NCBI GenBank assembly: GCA_009869945.1 | Contig: WIXG01000254.1 | Location: 52,532-116,531 of the forward strand | Source of the DNA: Mesaphorura yosii | Lineage: Eukaryota > Arthropoda > Collembola > Poduromorpha > Tullbergiidae | Length of the DNA: 64,000 nucleotides | Direction: 5' to 3' | Shown here: positions 22,009 to 33,340 of the stretch, one piece after another | Layout of the letters: each line of letters opens with the position of its first letter | Position numbering within the stretch: position 1 is the stretch's first letter | Notes under the pieces: generated by a model | What the model saw: only the letters and a program-made list of their open reading frames with translations | Database searches by the model: none | Told to the model about the DNA's origin: nothing | Translations under genes and position numbers: made by a program

Positions 22009-23836
22009 TCACGGAATCATCTTCTCCGTCTCGTCATCCTCCCGATACTTGTCCGCACTGACTTTCCTCCGCTTTGTGGGCCGTTTCCGGCCAGCACCGT
22101 CCACGACCGACTCCTCGTGCTCAAACAGCTTGTTGGAATTCAGGTTGATTTGAGATCCACGCTTCTCGATGATATCCATCACCTCTTGGACGGGTTTCTC
22201 GCTCAACTCGATCGCTGAGTACCTGCATTCTGGAGCGAACGGGTAGTTCTCGGCGGTGAATACCCAATCCTGAGGGTTGAGTGGTCGCTGACTGACAATC
22301 ACTTCGATCTCACGACGCAGGACTTTGCAGAAATCGTCCAGAGGCTGTACAAGGACATTATTGAGTTAACGAATGCTCTACAAGGTGTTAATTGACGTAA
22401 ATCAGTGCCAGCAGTGCCGGGCTCACTTACCAGGTCATTATCGTCGTAGCCAACTGTACAAATAAACAACACGTACGGATCAGTTCGAAAGTGAATAACA
22501 AGGCCAGGTTAAGTTTTAGACATGCATAGCTTACATGGATTCTCAATTTCCCATCCAATTCCGAGTATTCCCAGCAAGAAGAACGATGTGATCCCGACAA
22601 TCAGCACCGTCCACCATTCAAGGCCGTTGGGACCACCGGCCAGCTGAAAGGGCAGTGCCAGAATGTAGAGCCAGATTGATTGGTGTAAATGAACCGAGTA
22701 CGCTAGGGGAATTGGCGTACGAAGAATCCTCTCAAACGTGGTCAGACACTCCATCATCGAGTTCAGCGCCTGGCTCATTGCGCCAACCGTGCCGCTGTCA
22801 CAGCGTTCGCGCACTCTCAGCGAGTTGATGTACGACGCGATGTAGTAGCTGAGTTCGATGGGAATGTTTGTGGGAGTCGCAATATCGTGAGCCTTCCACT
22901 TGTACGCCTTCTCACTCTTTACGGAAATTGTGCTCGACTGTGACTTGACAATCTTTGGCTTCTTTTTGGTTTTGATTTCGATCTCCGACTCATCCCCGCC
23001 TTTTTCGGGGTCTTCGGCGGCCGGGCCTTTGCCTTTACCCTTCGACTTCTTCTTTGCCCGAACACTCATTTCGATATTTTTGCCATTATCGCCTTTAAGC
23101 GTTGCCGTTGTTTCCGCTCTCGAGTCGGTCCCTGCAGCTGCCGCTGCATTGTCTTCTGGTGGAAGCGGAGTCGTCGGCGCTGGTGGCGGTTCATCAGTCG
23201 TGATCTGTGTTTGCTGTGCCTGAGTCTGTTTCTCCATCGGCTTTACGCTGGACGGAGTGTGAAACCGGTGCATGTGGCCAATGAGAGTGCGCAGGTCATC
23301 ATAGTCGTACGAGTACTCTTCCCGTAAGTAGTGTTTTGTCGCAAATGCAAATGCCACCAGTAAATTGATGGCCGACTTCTTCTCGACGATATCCTTCGAG
23401 CTTTCTTCCTTAACGTTCACCCAAATGGCACGTGTCAGTGTACGAATTCCTTGTGTCATTGTGGACCACGTTTTTCGTCCTTCCCAGTACCTGAAAAAGA
23501 AAAGGCGAGTAAAACGATAGAACTCGGCTTATAGCCTAATGAGGTTAATTAGCTAATTAACTCTTCTCACCTGTCGTAAGCCGTGTTTGTCCGGAACACC
23601 AGTAGCAGACCGCAGACTACACCCATGAGCTGGATGAGCACGTACGGGAAATTCAGCTTGATTCCGTCGACGTACATGTGACAGTACACGATGCCCGTTG
23701 ACCAGAGCACCACGCACAGAATTTGCCACCAGATCTTGAGGAATACTGTGCCCCGTAGCCGAAACATGAGCGGGAGCGAGCTCTCCCATCGCTGCGAGAT
23801 GGGCTCCGGTTCGTTCGGGTCGTCTTTCTTTGCCAT
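22009..23836 (-). CDS. Bestrophin/UPF0187-family (YneE-type) anion channel
   Basis: Exons 5' to 3': 23571-23836, 22535-23490, 22431-22453 (only 23 nt) and 22009-22344; phases 2, 1 and 0; 526 residues. Two N-terminal membrane helices (about residues 30-52 and 60-82) lead into the signature RTNTAYDRYWEGRKTW. Helices near 265-290 and 300-325 precede ENPFGYDDNDLPLDDFC, the motif of the UPF0187/bestrophin-like group found in bacteria, fungi and plants (chloride or voltage-dependent anion channels such as plant VCCN1). The motif is split over exons 2, 3 and 4, which confirms the microexon. A disordered Lys/Ser/Glu-rich insert of about 90 residues lies between the helix pairs, and the C-terminus is basic (GRKRPTKRRK). 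This is not a canonical animal BEST1-4 protein, which lacks the NDLPLD form. Transfer from a fungus is possible but unproven. Confidence 0.85.
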
Positions 23837-26800
23837 TCCCGATTCTCACTTCTCAGCTCAGTCCAGTCTCACAATTCAAAACACAACACTGCGAAACTGC
23901 GCTACGATGCAAGACACAAGACACTTTTGGACGGATTTTGCCGATGATTTCACACTTCCACTTGTTTCTGTTTGCTGCTCGTGTGAATATTTTTATTATA
24001 ATCACACCGTAATTACAGGCAAAGCCGAGCGGGACACGAACAAGTGCAGAATGCGTGTCTTGAGTATTGACTGCCTTGATTACCGTCCCAGAGTGCTGTT
24101 GTGGGTGTTTAATGTCGCCGTCGCAGTCGCCTTCGTCCTGCTCTGCTGGACGAGTTGAATTGAATTATTCCATTGAGCAGGCAAAAATGTGAGCCATCGT
24201 GGTCGTGAGCACTAAGCAGCGTAGCGGCAGCGAACAGGTAGACGAGGACGATCATGTTCGCCATGTAGCATTATTATGGTTATGCAATCAGGAGGCCACA
24301 ACGAATCGCTTGATACGCGCATACTCGAAATTGTTACATTATATCACTCGTATGCTGCAGAACAGAACGCTCACGGCTGATGGCAGGATACAATTTGCAT
24401 TTCGTCTGCCTGGCCTAGCCTGCAAAACCTGCAAAACAACAATGCGAGATAGTCCTCTTCGCCTTCGTCGGCGATCTTGCTTATGGATGCTATGGCCAAG
24501 ATTGAAGATTGAAGTAAAATGTTGATGCAGAAGACCAGTTTTTGTGGATATGAATTTATCTCATTCCAATAGTTGGCTGAAGTAATCGAATCATCAAAGC
24601 GATCACCAATTCGCGTCCGCGATCGCATTCGCAGTTCCAATCAATACTAAAAGCTCATTTAAGCAAGGCAATGCACGTTCTGTAAAATGTCTCTCAGTGC
24701 ATGTTTTATGATCACAGCAAATTGGCCAGCTCCCCTTCATTTACTATGTTGATGTTGATGGTGTAATTTACAATCTTTTTGCAGTGCAGTGTTGTCGTTG
24801 TGCTTTCGAGGCCCTGAAAAAATGAGAGAATTCGCGTACACGTTTGACAGCACATATTTATCAACTCAAATATTTTACGGCTCACTGGCACCGCTTCCTA
24901 TCGCATGTAAATGCATGTATTTACGCTCTCGCATCACTCTCGCTGTGTGGCTGGCTCATTCAAGGTCCACTCTGCCGTTCTGCCCTGCGAGTACACAAAT
25001 TAAAATTATCTCATCCCTACTCACCTGTGCTGAGTTACATGAAATTATGTGGAACACGAAATAGCACTACAAAAATGAAAATTTGTTTACGACACGCAAG
25101 CTGCTGTGTGATGAATCAGGATCAGAAAATCAGATTCAAGACGGGATGATTCTGTCGTGTCCGTGTCGTTAATTCGTGTGACTGTTTATAATGCAATCTG
25201 ATGAGCCACGGCCTACGGACGGTAATTTCCGCTGATCACTTGAGGAATGAATGACGATGACGGCGATGTTTTGACGGTGATGTTGACGGAGATTCGCTTA
25301 AGCTGATGCTGAGTGACTTTGACTTGCGGAATGACAAGAATTCAATTGTCAATTCACAGGAACCACCCTTCATTGGGAATTTGGCTTCACTTCGGAGTCA
25401 GTGACGTGACTGAATATTGAAGTGTGAAGTCACTTTTGATCCAAATATGGCACAAATCAAGGCAACTCTCCACATGCAAGCAAAAGCCCATGCAAAGCAC
25501 CACGCTGAGTCGACAGTCGGCTGGTACAGGTTATTATTGGGCTAGCAGGCAGGTTTGATTGATTTGCATTTTGCTGCGTCCCAGTTCCAAAAGATAATAG
25601 AATTAATTATGAACTGCCGGCTCTTGTAAATATTTTGGTCACCGTTTTAAATAAGTAACCGTTCAATACCATTTGCATTTTAATGCAATTGCTTTTGGCA
25701 TGCGAGCGGTGCGCGAACGGTCATAAAGCAGTCAGTCAGCAGTCTGAATAAGAAATTCAGCATTCCATAAACCAAAAGACATTGCCAATTGCGAAAAGGC
25801 GAAAATGTAATGTAAAGTGGCCTTCGCTGAACAAAAAATTGGCGTGGCCGTGCCGTGCTATGGATTATTCATGTTTAAATTTAGTCCAGCAAAGAGCAAG
25901 CAAAGCAACGGCAATGTGAAGTACTGGAGCCATCGAGATTGCGTATGAAGGGTTTTAAACTTTAAATCAAAGACCATTTGACTGCTGCTGGCAAACTGGA
26001 TTCGCATTCGAATTCGCACGGACGGCACGGACGTTGCCTCTTGTGGCTGATTAAGTGTAAATTTATGACACTTCATTCGGTGATTGTTTTCCATTTTAAT
26101 TACTCACATTCTTTGTCCTTTCTTCTCGCTGTCGTTCTTATCGTTGTTCGAATCTTGGACTTGCTCGGTCTTGTTCGTGTCAGTTGATGAGACGTCTCAC
26201 AGCCGGTCGAGTTGTTGAGATCATGATCATGACTCGAACTTGAAAGAAATAAGTACAAATCGTATTGTCATAAAAGACTACATGCTTCTTTAATTTAATC
26301 CGTGGTACGAAAGCACCTGCACTCAGGCACACCACACAAAAATGCAAATACGAAATGAAAAATGAAATCTCGGCTCAGGCAGGAGACAAAAAATCTCACG
26401 AAAAGCGAGATTAAAGTAAAGACACATAATTGTTACACGACATGGGATACGGGGAGTCGTAAAGTAAAGTGTGAGCGTGACCTTCACAATTCACAAGCGC
26501 AGGAGACGAGCCCATGCCACACAACGACAGGCACGGACGTGGACGCATCATAGAAAAGTACAATGACGACACGATTTAATGCGAAATAGAAACGGATTAA
26601 GGATGAACCATCAAGAAACGGAGTGACGAGGATGAGGATGAGGGCAGGGCAAAAACGGCGAGGAAGTGGGACTCAAGTGGACAGTGACTCTTCGGGAATT
26701 CAATCATGAGCGAATCAATAATCAATGCCGAACAGACTCACCTGTTGGCTGCTGGCACTGCATCTTGGCTACTTGTCTCCGTTCTTTCTTGGAATTCTTG

Positions 26801-27533
26801 ATAATTAAATCCCAAAGGAGTGCACTCAGCGACCAAATATTTGAACAAATGATAAGTGACTAAAATGCAGGTAAAACAAATGTTAGACCGAGATTGTTGC
26901 TGGCAATGTCTGGCATGGCATCCGGAGCAAAGACGTCCGCAGGCCAGAGGTCATTATTACTGTTTCTTCCAGATCGGGACAAATAACCATTTGAAGACCA
27001 GCAGACCTTGCTTAGTGCCTTTCTTTACGGTGACAAAAATCGAAAGTGCAAACGGAACCGAGTCCTTTGTTTAAATTCATTGCCTACAGCTTTGGCTTGG
27101 CAAAACATTGTATTGCTATTGCTTGCATTCCAATGATTCCATCCATAACGTTCGTTTTGCCACAAAATATGAAATACGCATCATTTTTACAGGTACGAAG
27201 GTTGGTAGAGTGCTTTGCATTCGGAGATAATTTATATCGATAAATTCCTTTGCCAGCATTGAAACAACCGAGCCGTACCGTCGGTGTTGGTACGTGCGCT
27301 CAATTAATTGGTAAATGGTAAAGTGGTTGATTAAGTTCGAATAGACTATAAGAAGTTTCGGGTGTCAGTCAGTGTCACCGCCTTGGATTGAAACGAGCAC
27401 AGGTTACGTTGCAGTTGTTGCAATTCTACTCGTTTACTGGAGGAGCAGGTGACGACCGCTTAATTGACGTTAATTACTTATGGTTGTTTAGTTGTTAAAT
27501 CTAAATTGATATTAATCGTGTGTGATTTTTAGC
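23837..27533. other. Gene-poor stretch, no exon recognised
   Basis: About 3.7 kb between divergent genes. I see AT-rich DNA with short frames only. A 5' non-coding exon of the coiled-coil gene may end near 27448, because its ATG sits two bases after a good acceptor (TTTTTAG). Confidence 0.45.
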
Positions 27534-30500
27534 ATGGCAAGCAAGGCCGCGGACGCTGGAGGTGGGGGAGATGCAGACCAAGCGATAACTTCTGTGGAAG
27601 CTCCAGCTTTCATTGACACATCAGATTTCTTCAATTCAAAAGGCGAGCTCCAGATCAGTGGAATGTCCCAGTGTCCTTCAGAATCCGACTCAAATGCGAG
27701 CACATCGTATGTTGAGATTAGTCAGATGCAAGATACTCCAACGCCAACTACGCAGGCTCTAGCTGATAAGAAAGAGGAAAAAGGTACGAACAGCCAAAAT
27801 GCGTCCCAAAACTCGAAGGCAGCCATAAGCACCCCATCCGGTCCGTCGAATGACTTCAGTATCACTGACCTGGTAGAAAAGCGAGTCAGCAATACGTCAT
27901 CCTCTCCTTGCAGCCATGGTAAAAGTAAGGGTACGATACTTTCTTGGTTCTCGGTGTTAGAATTGTCGATGGATGCTAGTCTGAGTAACGAATGACTTCT
28001 GCATTCTTAGGTGGCAAGAAGTGCAAAGATAAAAAATGCGGAGCCAAATCTGCTGCTTCACAACCACTTGCTCAACTCAACACGGACAACTTCCAAGGGT
28101 TTGTACACATGCTTCCGAAACACTTACAACCGCAACCCGGCGTATTCAACCAAAGATTTACTCCAAGTTTGACGTCTTCACCAACTCGACAACCTCAGCC
28201 GATCGGTATTGGGGCTCAAAAACAGACACCACATGTCCCAAGCCCTGCATTGGTCAATCCCAGCCACGGATTTGCAGTCAGAGCTCCAAATTTCCGGCTC
28301 AAGTCAAGTGAGGATGAAGTTAAAGATCCACCTCACGGAAATTTAAGTGAAGCGGAGATCCGGGATGCTACACGGAGATTGTACGAAATGGACCGGGCTG
28401 AACGAGAGTTAGAGGGACAACAAAACCAAGCCGGTCCGGGCAACAAGCCGCCAGCATCACCGGCCTCGGTTATCCGGAACTTGTTCAATGCCTCAAATCC
28501 TACTCCGGCGCATTTGTTGCCGTCGGCAGAGAGCCTTGCAATCCCCACACTAAATGATGGTCTCGATGAGCTCATGAACTATTACATACACAAGTACAAA
28601 GTGCGACCAATGCAACCAACTCCACCAAACTCGCAACCACAGCCAGCAACAATGCCAGAGCCTCCAAGTGCCCCAACAGCATCTGGAGCTTCAGCCGTAG
28701 AAGTCAGTGAGCCACAAGTAGTCAAAAGCAAGGCATTTGTTTGTGGAGATCAAGCGAAAGCAAATGAAGCCGCAACAGCAGAGGCGATTGCTCGATGTCT
28801 ACCGCAGCGACAAACACAGAACAAAAATCTCTCGCCCTTACCAAAATCGCCAAAGTCGAGAGCGATTAATCTGAAAGAATTGGATCAGTTATGGAAGGAC
28901 ATTCAGGAAACGAAAGCCAAAATGGATCAAGATATCCAAGCGAGATTGCAGCAACAAAGTAAGTTGATATTATAGAGCCCTTCCACCAATTTGCTACACT
29001 TCTAACTTCTTCCTTGATTTGAGGTTTGGTTGAGTTTTCTTACTTTTCCTTCGTTAGGTTCAAATGTTCCTCAGCTACTAGACGTAGTCTCTCCATCAAA
29101 AGAAACCGGACCTTGCAATTCCAAATCAATTACGACTCCAAGCCAGCCAAGCTCTGCCCCTGCACGTGGAAAGCAACAGCCTAGATCCCGTGGCAAAAGG
29201 CTAGCGCAGAAGAAGGCCAAAAGCAAATCAAACAACGCGTCGGCTTCAGATCAAAGTCAAGCAGCTGGTGACAGTAAAAGCAACACCGCTTCTGACCTCG
29301 GCATTGGAAACTTCAATCCAACGATCAAAGCCGGGCTTGAGCAATCTTCCGAGCTTTCCACGTTATTGCAAATGGCTCAGTTGGACGAATCCACACTACT
29401 CGAAGATCTGCTTCTAGATGACATGCATGATTTGGACTACACCGAGTTTGACGATTACCAACTGCCGCCTGAAGATGAGCAGGAAGACAACAACGGCACC
29501 AATCAAGGAGAAGGAACGGAGGCGGGCAACAATGACGAGGACGACGAAGACGCTTGTGATTCAGAATTGAGTGCAGCTTTAGAAAACGTTCAGTTGCGAG
29601 ACTGGCTCCGATCCGATCCTCAACATGTCGTCTACTACGAGAAATACTGCCAGGAAAAATATAAGCGCGAATACTGCGAGAAAGAAATCTTGGATTTGCA
29701 GAAGCAGCTGCTCGAAACGAAGGAGCGTGTTGCTGGCTTGGACGGCATCCTGCAAGTTAAAACGAAATCAGGAGTCAGGTATCAGAAACTGTGGGAAGGT
29801 ATGATAAAAAAGTGGAAGCAACACGAGGCTGAGTGTGCCAGCAAAATTAATAAGCTCGAAAAAGAAAATACCGAGCTAAGCAAAACTGTCGAGTCTCAAT
29901 TGACAAAGACGAAGGAATATGAAGAGGAACTGAGCAAGACTGTTGGACTCGTCGAAGAGTTTAAGGAACGCATGGAAGGAATGCGGAAGCAGTTTGATGC
30001 CGAACTGCTCGATTGGAAGTGCAAAATGGGCTTTGTGCAGCATGACTTGAACACTGCGCAAGGGAGTTTGCAGCAAGAAAAGGTACGTTTGATTAATCAT
30101 GTCAAATTTTGAGCCTCTTCTCGTCTTCATTTGACGTTTGATTCTTCAGAAAGAAAAGGAATCGGTGAAGAAGGCACTCGATCAAGCTCAAGGAACAGTG
30201 CAGAAGCTGGAAACTGAAAACAAAAGCGCGTCTGTCAAACTTCAAGTAACGGAGCAGAAACTCAAGTCTAACAATGCTCAGATTGAGCAGCTGAGCCAAG
30301 AAAAAGAGCAGTTAACAGCTGAAGTTGAGAAAGAACGGGAGGAAAAGGTAATCCTGCTCTGAATTAAGTATACCGGATAGGATTTTAATGTTACCAATTT
30401 TGTTCAAGCAAGCCCTAGAACGGAGATTGAAGGCTGAGTTCAAAGAAGATATGAAGAAGGAAGGAGAGCGACTGCACATTTACTACAACGACAAAGTTCG

Positions 30501-31174
30501 AGAAATTCTCAAATCCGAGAGCGACAAAATGCGAGATGCTGAGACTGAATTTATCAAATCCCACGAGTTAGAAATAAAGAGCGTCACCGACAAATACGAA
30601 GATCAAATACACGAAATGAAGAACCATTTCGAAAATCAAATATCAAATCTCAAACTGTACTATAAAATGGAAATTACGAAATTGGAGAAGGAATCTCAAG
30701 AAAAGGGAAAATTAATTGAAAACGTGAGTGCATTCTAATTTCGAAGTGAATTAGCTGAGCAGATAGCATTGAGCCTGGTAACTTAATTTTTAATTTCTTG
30801 CGTCTCAGGTATCTCGGGAGTTGGCTCTTTTTCTCAACCAAGATCCAAACTCGAATCAAAATCAAAGGCCCCAACCCAACGGCAACACGTCGAATTTGAT
30901 TCCGAGTCATTCTACGCCGATGGCAGCTAGAATTGAGAACAACTTCGCTCAACCTCAACCCGTGCCCAGAGATGTTCAAAACCAAAACCAGCCTCCACTG
31001 CAGAGAAAGCGGAATAACTCGAAGGATTGCAACGTAGCAGCAGCAGCCGTGGCTACAAATACCGAGAAATCTTCTCCAAATTCCCTCCGTAATCTGCTGG
31101 AATCCAGTCAAGGCATGAAGGAATCCATTGCTTCATTAATTAACGCATACAAGGACAAGCACAACAATAACTAA
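27534..31174 (+). CDS. Large coiled-coil protein of unknown function (1080 aa)
   Basis: Six coding exons: 27534-27924, 28011-28958, 29058-30082, 30150-30347, 30409-30723 and 30809-31174; all phases agree. The N-terminal half is Ser/Pro/Gln-rich and probably disordered, with a small Cys/Lys motif (GKKCKDKKCG) at the exon 1/2 junction, a basic patch (RSRGKRLAQKKAKSKS) and an acidic stretch (DDMHDLDYTEFDDYQLPPEDEQED). A long heptad-rich coiled coil runs from about residue 635 to 960. The C-terminus is Asn/Gln/Pro-rich and ends with MKESIASLINAYKDKHNNN. This layout is typical of centrosomal or scaffold proteins; a centrobin-like role is conceivable but I cannot show it. The ATG follows an acceptor, so a 5' UTR intron is likely. 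AATAAA lies at 31294. Confidence 0.82.
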
Positions 31175-31704
31175 TTGCAATGTGCACTAACTCGTACTAA
31201 TCTAAACTAACTTTGGACAGCAAGCAAGCAGGTAGGACTTAGACAGCTCTATGCTCTATTTTACTATTTGATACTGAAATCTATTCTTTTCTTAATAAAC
31301 GAACAATGATTCATACCTCAAATACAATACTAAACTCGTGTTAACCTTCAAGTGTCTCAAAACAACGAAAACAAACGCAAGCTTCTTACGACACGAGGTG
31401 TCGGTCGACAAAGACATTGACAGCGATTTTGGCATGTCATTAGCGGCATTTTCTCCAAAGTAAAAGTAACACGGCTCGTCGAGCCAACTGCCAATTAGAA
31501 AAACGACGCGACAATAACTTGATGTAAAACTCGTGGCAATGGAAATGGAAGTCAAAAAACACTGTCGGCGGTCGGAACTTTGCCTCAGGCGCAAAGTATA
31601 AGAAATCGTGTACATTTGGGCTGTAGGTAGGGCAGGGGCAGCTTTATTATAACATAGTGCATTTGATTGACTGCGATGCCGAAGGTCGCAGGCTCAGACT
31701 CTGG
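31175..31704. other. 3' UTR and promoter region
   Basis: Spacer between the coiled-coil gene and the lipocalin-like gene. It carries the polyadenylation signal at 31294 and, at its downstream end, the TATA box at 31705. No gene seen. Confidence 0.5.
31294..31299 (+). terminator. Polyadenylation signal
   Basis: AATAAA 120 bp after the stop codon of the coiled-coil gene. Confidence 0.55.
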
Positions 31705-31712
31705 TATAAATA
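31705..31712 (+). promoter_or_regulatory. TATA box of the lipocalin-like gene
   Basis: TATAAATA lies 95 bp before the ATG at 31800, the most convincing core promoter in the window. Transcription would start near 31735-31740, giving a 5' UTR of about 60 bases. A focused TATA promoter suits a highly or conditionally expressed secreted protein. Confidence 0.6.
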
Positions 31713-31799
31713 CAAGTGAAGGAGGCAGCGACAGCTTCGGTCGTTAAGTTCCAGTTTAGGAAGTTCATCAAAAGTAGCACTCTGAATTCGCAATTCGAC

Positions 31800-32932
31800 A
31801 TGAAGTTGTTGATAATTTTGGCATTTGTGGCAGCGTTGGCTGCGGTGCATCCACAGGTAAGAACTAATAACTGAGGTGTACTGCGTTTGTTGTGAAATCC
31901 GAAAAGAAGAAGAGATTGAATAATTTCCCACTTTAAATAACACTAGAAGACCATAAAGAAGGAAATGGCCGTCGCGAGCGAATCCGCGTCTCAGGCCCAA
32001 GCCTTCTCGGAATCCAAAAGCTTCAGTAAAAGCGAGGGCTCTATGAAAGAGTCGTCAATGGACATGGGCGACATGAATAACATGTTTGGCATGAGCGGGA
32101 TGGGCTGGATGGCGAAGCCACCCAGGGTCCCTGCACCAAGAGCTGCGCCTGATGGGGCTGCTGCTGCAGGCGACTCGGTAGGGAAATCAATGTCTAAATC
32201 AAAGGAGGCTCTTGCGGCTACGGATGCCAGCAATGACGAGAGCCCCGAATGCAAGAAGAACTGCATTGACGAGGGCGAGCTGGGCCCCGTTGACGCTCCC
32301 TCCGCCATAAAAATCCTGATGAATCCAGAAGGAGCCTACGCCGTCTTCTCGACGTACAAGAACTACAACAAAGTGACCGAGCTCCTCCGCGGAAAACCCC
32401 TCGAGTCCCGTGACGAGCTGAGCAAACTCTGCATTCTTGGCACGTGCAATAAGGACCAGCACAAAATTCAAGGTTTCGGCAAGACGTTTGTCTCTGACTG
32501 CACTGCCAGCAAGACGGGCTTGACTGCCACGTGCACACTCAACGCGGCGGCCTCCGACAATAAAGACGTCAAGAAGTGTAAGTAGTAAACAACCAACAAT
32601 CAAGCCGCCTCGAGTCGAGTCGCATTTTCAAGGCCTCTTAAGCGAATAAGCCTAAAGCCTAGTTTGTGCACTTACACCAGACTTATTTTCGGCCTTCGGC
32701 GTATCTTTCAGATCCAAATCAGCTATCGGTTGTCTGGACCGACAGCAAAGCATACGTATTGATGGCAAGTTGCTGGACTGACGGACAGAAGCTGTGGGTC
32801 ACGCTGTCCAATGAGAAGACGGCGATTCCGGAAGATGTGAAGAAAACTGTGCTGGACAAAATCAACGAACTTGGACTGGACATCCAAGACCCGGTTGGGC
32901 TGTCATACGATTCGTGCGAAGCCTCAAACTGA
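31800..32932 (+). CDS. Secreted lipocalin-like protein with a Ser/Met-rich N-terminal extension (302 aa)
   Basis: Exons 31800-31856 (signal peptide MKLLIILAFVAALAAV), 31947-32577 and 32712-32932; phases 0 and 1. After the signal peptide comes about 85 residues of Ser/Lys/Glu and Met/Gly-rich sequence, unusual for lipocalins. From about residue 105 four or more cysteines frame a beta-rich domain. Its second half resembles insect apolipoprotein D-type lipocalins: LSVVWTDSKAYVLMASCW, KLWVTLSNEKTAIPED and a terminal helix VLDKINELGLD with a late cysteine. The usual GxW near the start of the barrel is not clear, so the family call is moderate. The expected role is binding a small hydrophobic ligand outside cells. 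AATAAA lies at 32962. Confidence 0.75.
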
Positions 32933-32961
32933 TTTCATCGTTAAATTAAGCTAACTGAATC

Positions 32962-32967
32962 AATAAA
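32962..32967 (+). terminator. Polyadenylation signal
   Basis: AATAAA 30 bp after the stop codon of the lipocalin-like gene. Confidence 0.6.
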
Positions 32968-33340
32968 CCTGCTGTGACCAACAGAACTTAACTTAAGTCC
33001 GTGTGTGATGTGCCGAATCGAAAAGATGAACTGGCGTTCATGGCTTCATCGTTCTATTGCATTGTTTCCATATGACATGACATGCATTGTCGGTGGTCGT
33101 ACGAAAGCCTGCGAATTGCGGGTGTTGTGGGACATTTCAGCCTGTGCCTCTCTTGGAAGAAGTTATCAAATCTGCTGAATTGCCGTTAAACAATTTGCAA
33201 TTAAATCATAAAGCACAGACTTGACTTGACCCTTTTCATCCCAAAACAACCCGTCGCGTCGCGTCACGCAAGTGAACTGCAATAAATTTCCAAATTAATT
33301 GACACGTGCAATTTAAAGCCCTCAGAAGAAATCTTCAACG
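32968..33340. other. Intergenic spacer
   Basis: AT-rich DNA between the lipocalin-like gene and the acidic orphan gene. Presumably holds the promoter of the latter; no TATA box is evident. Confidence 0.4.
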
